The notes under the pieces were generated by a model that saw only the letters and a program-made list of their open reading frames with translations, was not told the origin of the DNA and ran no database searches. From Capitella teleta (Eukaryota > Annelida > Polychaeta > Capitellidae), in assembly GCA_000328365.1 (NCBI GenBank), contig KB298452.1, positions 3,479 through 67,478 on the forward strand: a DNA stretch of 64,000 nucleotides, read 5' to 3'. The position numbers were made by a program, and so were the translations under genes. Position 1 is the first letter of the stretch. The number at the start of each line of letters is the position of its first letter. This document shows, piece after piece, positions 56,433 through 64,000 of the stretch.

Positions 56433-59400
56433 ATGGACAAAATCGGTAGCTACGACAGCGATGAGGGAAGATCTCCTGCAATGGCGAGTCCTTCGGTCGA
56501 TGAGAAGGTATTCACGTGACCCATACGATGAATGATTGTCTATATTCCACTATGCAATGTTTGTTGCCCAATAATTCATCATTATAATACATACATGCGA
56601 TGCGAAAATTCAAAATACACGTCACTTTCTTGTGACTGAATATCATAATCATGATGAATGAAATAGTCATATAGATGATATACCATAATACTGTCATTAC
56701 TGAATGTGATTCAGTAAATGTGATCGTTTTGAACTAGTCATTCTAGTCAGTCTTACTAGTGGTAGTAGTAGTAGTGAGTAGTTGGGGTGACTCGTCTCAT
56801 CATTCTTATGTTCCTTAGTCAAGCTCACTGTGACTGTCTTGTTGAGAACTTCAGATGAGATTGACTGCAGTCTCAGCAGAGGGTGAAAAGACGTTTGTTT
56901 TATGCCACTTACATAGATGATAACAGAATGCTATAATTTTACTAGTATAATTATAATACTAGTCTATATAAATTATAATAATGATAATGATAATCATGAC
57001 CAAATGGAAGTTACTTTAATAGTTAGAAATACCCAAATTCACCATTTTTGGCTCATTCGGACCAAAACACCAGGAAGCAATTTTATTATTTCAAATGTAT
57101 TATTCTAGAGCTACTGTGTTAGGCCATAATAATAATTATTGTGTTTACTATACAACAAATTTATGCTTGATCAGCCAACCACTGTGGTCAGACGATAAAG
57201 GCGCAGGAGATATAAGGAATATTCACACTCTCAGTCATGACAGTCTTGAGAATGCTATTTGAGCTTGATTCCCATGAAAAAATTCTTGCAAGTCGCTACT
57301 ATGGAACACGATTAATCACCAGTCATTTGAGGCTGTGTCCATGTAATTTGTTGCACAGTATTTTACAATTAATTATAATGATGAAGGTGTGCAAAACTGC
57401 AACATTTGATACTTCTTTTTCTATTATGTGCCTTCTGGTTAAATTAAAAGAAAATAAACTTATACTTGCCCGGTGCATAAAGGTCTACTTATATTTTATG
57501 TCAAGTATAAATAAATTAAATTTATGACTCTTTGCTATTAATTTTTTTTAACAATGTAGTGAAAAATGTTTTGACAATGATACTTCAACATTTTTTGCTT
57601 TATAATTCCCTAAAATCACGAAGTCCAAACACTGAACAAAGTGAATCTGAGGTCTCGGTTGGCCATCAACTTCATCAACGCCTCCTCTCTGCGTAAGTAT
57701 TACTGTGGTTTACGATCACACAGTGCTGAGGTAATTCTCTTTCCTTTTTTTCTCCCCTTCTTAAATCTCAAGTTTCCCTGTAATTCCCTCTTATGTTGAC
57801 AAGAAGGAGAAACTTGTCTTCATAGATATTAATTTAATCTGGGCGTCGCTGGATTATAAATTATCGAGTAAAGCGTTATGAAATTTCAATTTTTTCTCAA
57901 GCTGTCAAGATGGAGTTACAGGGAGTTAACTGGCATATTTACCCCCTTTCCCACGAGGGCGTTGAACTGTGAAATGGAAAACTTTCAATTGATACAATTT
58001 GAGAATAAGCAATGTTTTTGATTTGCTGCCATTTTGGAAGTTGCTCATTTCACAGTCCCCAATCGACACACGACACAAGCTCCTTTTTTCTTTCGTAGCT
58101 TCCAGAAGTCGCTCGATCGGAGAGCAGCTCCACGAAAGCAGCGTCTCCATTGCACTCTGAATCCGGTTCAGAAAGCAGTGCAGATGAAAAAAAGGACAAA
58201 GTGACCACTGCCAAAGGTCACAAAGGTCAGGGCGTGGAGGCTCTGTCTTCGTGTGTCAATCATTTTATTTCAGAAGGATCGGACGCGGAAAGTAGTGAAG
58301 AGGAGGGCTCAGAGTTCAGCGCTGGGTCATCGGATGAAGATGAGAAAAAGGAGAAGAAATTGAGCAAACCGGTGAGTGAGACATGCTCATGAGATGTGTA
58401 AATACTTTGTATTCACAAGTACATTTTACCATCGACCACATACTTACTGGATAGATTTATAATTAGATTTTCTCAGGAGCCCACTTCATCAAAAGCGCCT
58501 TCAAAGCGATCTCGATCGCGGTCACGGTCACGAGACCGCAGGCATCGGAGGAGAAGGAGGTCAGGCGAGCGAAAGAGGCACGAACACAGGAGGAGGGTGC
58601 GTCTCTATTTCCTCTCCTTCTTCCCTATCAGGGACCGTTCCCTTTGCAGAGGCGTTCACGATCTAGACACGGCCGCTCCAAGAGATCACACAGCAGAGAA
58701 CGCAGGAGGAAGCGAAGGTCAAGGTCACGTTCAAGGTCAAGGTCACGCAGATCACGCCACGACAGCCAGGGGAGGAAAAGGCGGAGCAGCCACAGGAGAC
58801 GGCCGCGCAGCAGATCGCCCCCTCGCAACTTCAAGGAGGTCATGAAGCAGCAGCTCCTGCACGCCAACAACGGAGGAGGCCCCTCCTCAGCAGACTCCCG
58901 GCCAGTCTCAGGTATCTCAGTCTATTCAGCCGTTCATTGATGACATCATCTTTGCTCTTATGCTAACTGTTTCCTGTAGTAACCATGCCAACCAGTGGAA
59001 GTGCTAACATGGTGACCATGTGCGCCTCAGGTGAGAAGGTCACGCCCCAGCAAGCGCTGCTGCAGACGATGGCAGCCGTCCACCAGAGGGCGCAGGAGAC
59101 CACCGGCGTCTCCATTCCCAAGTTCTACAACCCGGCAGCGGTTAATCCCATGAAATACGCGGAGCAGGTGCAGAAGCGCAAGTTGCTCTGGGGCAAGGAC
59201 AAGAAGGCGGCCGTCGCTGATGAGGTAATTGTGCGCTCTTGACGTTCATCTCACGCTCTGTGATTTCAGAAATGTACAACGCAATGGAAAGCCACAACAT
59301 TCACCGGCGATCAAACCGGGGAACAAGCGGCTAAGTTTCGCCGGCTCATGGGCATGAAGGCGGCCGAGTCGGCTAGATCGGCCGGCGAGGAGCTTTCTGA

Positions 59401-59545
59401 AGAGCAGAGCCGCAAGCAGGATGAGCTCTTTCAGCAGCTGAATCATCAATATGAGTTTGCTCGTATGACGACGCACACTCATCGTGGCATTGGTCTTGGT
59501 TTTGCATCGCAAGGCATGCCAGGACCCAACACCCAGCAACGCTAA
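56433..59545 (+). CDS. RSRC2: Arginine/serine-rich coiled-coil protein 2
   Basis: Nuclear SR-related protein linked to pre-mRNA splicing. Exons: 56433-56507, 58099-58225 (or ending 58216), 58274-58371, 58477-58596, 58650-58911, 58980-59224, 59270-59545; about 397-400 residues. Order: acidic Ser-rich N-terminus (SYDSDEGRSP, AESSEEEGSEFSAGSSDEDE), RS domain over exons 4-5 (KRSRSRSRSRDRRHRRRRR, RRKRRSRSRSRSRSRRS), then the conserved C-terminal domain with IPKFYNPAAVNPMKYAEQ, KRKLLWG, AAKFRRLMGMK, QQLNHQYEFARM and THTHRGIGLGF. These align with human RSRC2 (FYNPSAVNPMKFAEQ, VKFRKLMGIK, THTQRGMGLGF). Intron 1 is about 1.6 kb and the others are about 48-105 bp. Two equivalent donors nine bases apart end exon 2. 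Confidence 0.9.
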
Positions 59546-59656
59546 ATGCCCAAAGACTGTCTGCACTAAATTATTTCAGATTCACTTTTTTTTTCAATGC
59601 ATGTGCCTCTCTTTCTCATTGATTTTCATCTCCCAATAATTTGTTCACCAAAATGT

Positions 59657-59662
59657 AATAAA
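59657..59662 (+). terminator. Poly(A) signal AATAAA for RSRC2
   Basis: Canonical hexamer about 110 bp after the stop codon. Confidence 0.55.
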
Positions 59663-59780
59663 AATCATCATTCCTATGATGTGTTTGTTCTTTGCTGTTC
59701 TTCTCTTAACGTTCCTCTGGTTTTATTTTCGGAAGCGCTGTTGATCCTCTGTGAAGTTTGTCTGAATCGTTGCACCTCAG

Positions 59781-59885
59781 GTAGAGTGGAAGGCCAAGCC
59801 AAGGAAACGCTGGGTTAAGACCAGGAGGCAGGATAATGCAATCCGATTCTGGCGTCGAGCTGAAATGCTGAGAGAGAGAAAATAA
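59781..59885 (+). CDS. Candidate terminal exon, function unknown
   Basis: After an acceptor-like tgcacctcag, 34 codons run to a stop: VEWKAKPRKRWVKTRRQD then NAIRFWRRAEMLRERK. The composition is strongly basic and protein-like. It lies 236 bp after the RSRC2 stop on the same strand. It could be an alternative last exon of RSRC2, the tail of a small basic protein such as a mitochondrial ribosomal protein, or chance. No matching donor exon was identified. Confidence 0.3.
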   Translation, partial: VEWKAKPRKRWVKTRRQDNAIRFWRRAEMLRERK

Positions 59886-61964
59886 TGTGAGGATAATAAT
59901 ACAAATAAGTATTAGTGCGTAGAAATACAGGAGACCTGGCTAAGTAAGACCCGTTAAGAGGCACTGGCGCTCTGGCCACTTGAAGATAATAGTTCATTAT
60001 CAATTTTGATACGAACCTGCATGAATAATGACAGAGGGAAAGAAATGAACGTAATGATTCATAGAGAAAGAACCTACTATATGCAACATAATGCAGAGCC
60101 AACAGCGGAGATATAGCATTACGGAAATGACATCTCGTTCTTTAATCCTGTGCTAAACTTCAAGAAATATGATGACAAGCACGTTAGCTAATTATATTAA
60201 GAAATGTTTTGGTTTGAAGTGGTGGATCTGGGGATGGCACCGTTGTGTACGCATGTTTGTTCGTGGTCTCTGCTGCTTCGAGCCGAACGACGCATGCGCG
60301 CGCTTTGAGGCGGCGTCGTCAATGCATAATTTCTGGAATATTTGTTTTGAAATGACTTGGTAAAGGGCCTAACATATTTGATAAGAGGCTACTCCAACTA
60401 TAAACGGTAATAATTTTGAGATACAGCGCGCAATTTCATAGAAAATGTCATTTTTGTAACACTTAATTTACGCAAGGTTGAAAAATGTCCATTACTTGTG
60501 AATATATTTTTGAACCACCATGTATGATGCACCATTCATTGAAATATCGCCATACTAACGCTCCGTTACCATGGCGAGAGCTCTGGTTACGTTGAGCAAA
60601 GTGCCCTAATTGCCCTGTTATCGTGCAAAAATAACTCAGAAGTCATCTTTGTCATCAGATTTTTACCAAACCAAGTTAATTTTCGGGGCAATGATGAATT
60701 TTGGCTTCTGGTAGTGTAGGTGAAAATTGCATAATAGTTCATAGACGAAAACTCAACGCTCGGATCATCGATACGAGGACTCAGCCGATAATAGATGAGG
60801 TATGTACGGTCCCTGATCGGTGATTAGACGAACTCTCCACAAACAACACTTTCTGCGAAATATGTGCAATGCATATAGAAATTGTTAGATAAACTTCTAG
60901 GCCACCCTGTATTAAAACATACAAGCATTGAGTGCTAGCTGGGGTATATATGGTTTGAATCGACATCCCTTGGTAGCATATAATTATTATTAGAACCATG
61001 GTCTGCAACTTGTATAATATCTTTCCACCTGGAAGTATTCGACAACTGCACCTTGATTATTTCATACTCATACACACAGGTGGTAGCTCCTACGAACACA
61101 GCCAATGAGAATCCCCTCTTACATATTTTTATTTAGGCTGATCGAATGTTTAGGCGCCTATCCTCAAACTCCAATTCATCGGACGCAGCCTCTTAATCTT
61201 TTTTTCATATACATCATTGGTGTCTGTTATATTCCCGTGGCTTCTACTCAAACGCAACCGAATCACTTGAAAAATTGTACTAAGCACACTTTCCTGGCGC
61301 TCAAAACACTTTCACGCCATCTTACATATCGTTTATCATTATGAAGAGTTCTATCGCATAAGACATTGAGATCAATAAAGTTGATTAATGTGCAACTGAC
61401 GTCCAACACGCGTATTTGGGGGGTTTTACGTGCCTCGACCCTTTCAAAGAATGGCTTTTCTAGGACAGCATGCAATTCAAAGCCAGTTCAGTCTCTTGGA
61501 ACCGTTTAAATAGGTATTTTCTGTCTACAATTATTACACAGCTTATTACATAATACAAGCTTACGATTATCAACTTTTACAAGAGCGGAACAAGGACGTA
61601 CGGGATTAACTAGGACGGAACAAGGACGGATCGACCAAGCCATCAGCACTTGAGGCATTGTGTTTGCGGGGGCTGACAAAATCTGCTTATTCAGCATTCT
61701 GGGGACCACCAACGAAGCCATACTTGATCGAAAATTCCTCTCTCGTTCATCCATCAACACGAACAAATGAATCTGATCGATAACCAGGTCAACACTTTAG
61801 AGGTCGCGATGTTTCTGTGGCCGTAGGTCTTTAGTCCCTTGCTGTTTGGAGACTGCTTTGTTTGGACCCAGTGGTCGAGCTGATGATGGCGATGATAGAG
61901 GATGATCAGTACATTTAGCGATTGGCAATTGTGCTTGCACGATTCCACCAACACTTGTTGCGTT
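59886..61964. other. Intergenic DNA, no gene recognised
   Basis: Contains the MITE copy at 60270-60532. A ccaccctgta at about 60902 may be an end of another mariner-like MITE. No supported gene. Confidence 0.4.
60270..60532 (+). mobile_element. MITE copy, mariner-like family
   Basis: Homologous to 15303-15557 over its length and ends atatttttgaaccaccatg-TA, a typical mariner MITE end. The flanking cgacgcatgcgcgcgc gives a locally GC-rich left part. Confidence 0.6.
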
Positions 61965-62190
61965 ATATGGGCGCCAGAGCAGGAACCCGGGACTGGGGGT
62001 GCCCCCTACTCAATGTTGAAAAATCCCAAGAGGTCTTTATCGTTGCATTCTGCCATTGACTGTAACACACAGCGACCGACCATAGCATACAGATTGTGCA
62101 ACACTGCAGAGTAATCGAGGAATTAGATTAAATTGCAGGTGTACAACAATCATGACGCCTTGAGGCCTCGATCTCGAGACCTGGATTTTC
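61965..62190 (-). mobile_element. Diverged copy of the CAAT-tail SINE
   Basis: Reverse-orientation match to 40615-41068: gggcgccagagcagga, cccgggactgggggtgcccc, aatcccaagaggtctttatc, and near the head ctcgatctcgagacctgg (B-box region). More diverged than the copies at 22873 and 40615. Confidence 0.7.
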
Positions 62191-63882
62191 TCAGGCAACT
62201 GGCGATTAGCGAGCATACAAAGCGTAGCATTCAAATTTCAGACGCAAGAAGTGAATAAGGTGTTTCCCTGAATTATGAAATACTGATGAAAGGAGGACGG
62301 ATGTAGCGCCCAAGAATTTTGCTCCTTGCCAACAACTTTTTCCAAGACTTTCGAAGAGAAGCAGATGTTTGGATTTATCTTGATATTTGAAACATCGGAC
62401 AATCGCCTCACTCGATTTTAACTTCCAAAGTTTCATTTTCATTAGTCCGATGCCTCGATTCCCGGACAAAGAACATCACCTCCAATCCTGATTTTATCTT
62501 CTTGCAAGTAGCATATCCTTGACCAGATCACATCAAACTCAATTATTGAAGACAGATATTACGAGTTCATAGGAGTGCATATTGCAGATGTACATTAATT
62601 GTATATAGACGGTGATATTTTTTCTTCATTGTCACTTCCTTATAATAATGCCCACTTCTAGCAATTATACTTATGGGTCAGGAGCACTGTCACTGATCGA
62701 CTCCCATAAAAAAACCTGATTACATGTGATCATAATTGTGCAATAGCAAACGCTAATGATATAGGAAATGGCTCACGACATTTCTGAAGTACGATAATCG
62801 ATTAATCACGTGAATTGATATCACCAAACCCCGAGTGGCACACTCCTGCAGAGTCCTTGCCTCGTAATCAATTCATCAGCAATTGACACAGTGGGGAAAA
62901 AGGTTGTCATATATAAGGATTTCACACTCACTTTGTTCCACATTTTACCGGCTTTACAGGTAGGTCTAAGATCCACTAATGGTGCGCTCGATGTACGTAA
63001 ATCGGGAGAGGGGGGGGGGTGTCTACATCATGTCGGAAACATGACTGCTCGTTATTCCATAGAATGCAGATGCCTTTATCGACCTTCGTTTTTATTATAA
63101 TGTGATTTATTTGTTGTAATTTATGAAATGCAATTTTCACAAGTTAAAGCATTTTCAGATGCGTTGCATAGTTAACAAATATAAATAAGCCGAGCAAAAA
63201 AGATGAAGCAGAATTCCTTTTAATTAAAGTATAAGTTAAAAGGAAATGTTTTGAGCTTAGATTTGAAAACTTATTCAACTATTAAACTTGCTTTTGGAGG
63301 GTTTAACATCATTCAGTGCTTTTGATAAATGCCTATTTCCCACATCATGTTATGTACATTTAAATGAGCCACCCAATATCCATTGTGGTTATTAATATAA
63401 CCACAATGAATATCCATTGTGGTTATTAATATAACCACAATGAATATTGCGGTCATAACTATGAGAGCAATCTCTGGCTTCGATCAGTGCGTTCGATTTA
63501 CACAGAGCAAACCTTGTGCTGGAAACCAAAATTGGTTTGTGTAAATCAATCCCAATGGTGAGAGAAATCATTCATAGTAGGTGGGTGGGTGGATGTACAT
63601 TGTGGTCGTCAGTGGAATTGTCAAATTTGTCCATTGTCTTTGAAACTGCAGTAATTTCTCAGCAGGATTATCATACATTAATTCACTATGCAATGCGATG
63701 ATGCACTCTTATCTCTTCGTGTGGATGATCAATTCGGTTATACGTGCGTGTTTTCTGTCAAATAAATATTGACTGAAATCATCAGCGAATCAAGTCAAGT
63801 TTCAGTATTTTCAATTCGTCGGTTAGGAATTTGCTTGAGATTATAAGGTCATTAACATTTTTATCTTTGCAGACGATTCAAA
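62191..63882. other. Intergenic DNA with a duplicated hairpin
   Basis: No gene seen apart from the hairpin pair at 63381-63442. The end probably contains a 5' UTR intron, with an acceptor (tttgcag) just before the next start codon. Confidence 0.4.
63381..63442. repeat. 34-bp unit with a 12-bp-arm hairpin, present twice
   Basis: CATTGTGGTTAT, a 4-base spacer taat, then ATAACCACAATG; the whole 34-bp unit is repeated head to tail (63381-63408 and 63415-63442). Confidence 0.9.
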
Positions 63883-63931
63883 ATGACTGCTACGTGGTTC
63901 ATGACTGTTGCTATACTAGCGCTACATCAAG
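63883..63931 (+). CDS. First coding exon of a secreted protein, cut by the window end
   Basis: ATG just after an acceptor (tttgcag), encoding MTATWFMTVAILALHQ, a typical signal peptide, then a GTTCGT donor. Further exons lie outside the window, so the product is unknown. Confidence 0.55.
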
Positions 63932-64000
63932 GTTCGTTCTATCTTCGCTTATTTGACATCCAAAAGTGCTCCTAGTATTGACTTCCGTTTAGGGTATTTT

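Overview
The window is nuclear DNA from a multicellular animal. It carries spliced genes of animal families: ornithine decarboxylase, monoamine oxidase, a kelch-repeat protein, the augmin subunit HAUS8, a SorCS-type VPS10/PKD receptor, the splicing-linked RSRC2, and a WAP/antistasin protease inhibitor. Many introns are only about 48-60 bp, the DNA is AT-rich, and transposons are common. This fits a small-genome marine invertebrate such as a sponge or other early-branching animal, but the sequence alone does not fix the phylum. There are two 50-N assembly gaps (25606-25655 and 54559-54608).

Layout. 1-8384: an ODC gene (+) converging on a monoamine oxidase gene (-). 8385-16367: intergenic DNA with a tRNA-derived SINE and mariner-like MITE copies. 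16493-19507: kelch protein (+). 20927-27931: HAUS8-like gene (-), whose 3.9-kb intron holds a stack of nested transposons (a SINE split by a pogo/Tigger relative and by a Ty3/gypsy-type LTR element). 29787-36357: a 24-exon SorCS-like receptor (-) with a non-autonomous hAT element in one intron and a MITE copy in another. 36358-42647: repeat-rich (piggyBac-type MITE, LINE fragments, long TTA/ATA microsatellites, a SINE with a CAAT tail). 42648-45158: secreted WAP + antistasin inhibitor (+) with a recently duplicated exon and a MITE between the copies. 45159-50622: fossil retroelement pieces, relics of the inhibitor gene, a possible kinase relic and an unassigned gene fragment. 50623-51681: SGNH/PC-esterase-like type II membrane protein (-). 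51682-56432: mostly non-genic, with a second relic of the inhibitor gene beside a gap. 56433-59545: RSRC2 (+). 59546-64000: repeats, ending in the first coding exon of a secreted protein cut by the window edge.

The genes look like an ordinary animal neighbourhood, not an operon. ODC and MAO both act in amine metabolism and sit tail to tail, but I see no shared control. For ODC, MAO, kelch, HAUS8, SorCS, RSRC2 and the inhibitor I worked out exon boundaries by hand from splice sites, reading frame and family similarity, and the summed exon lengths are multiples of three. I found no clearly new biological system. The most notable things are the nested transposon stack, the exon duplication and scattered relics of the inhibitor gene, a GC-AG intron in ODC, a possible 6-nt microexon, and several transposons with exact target-site duplications.
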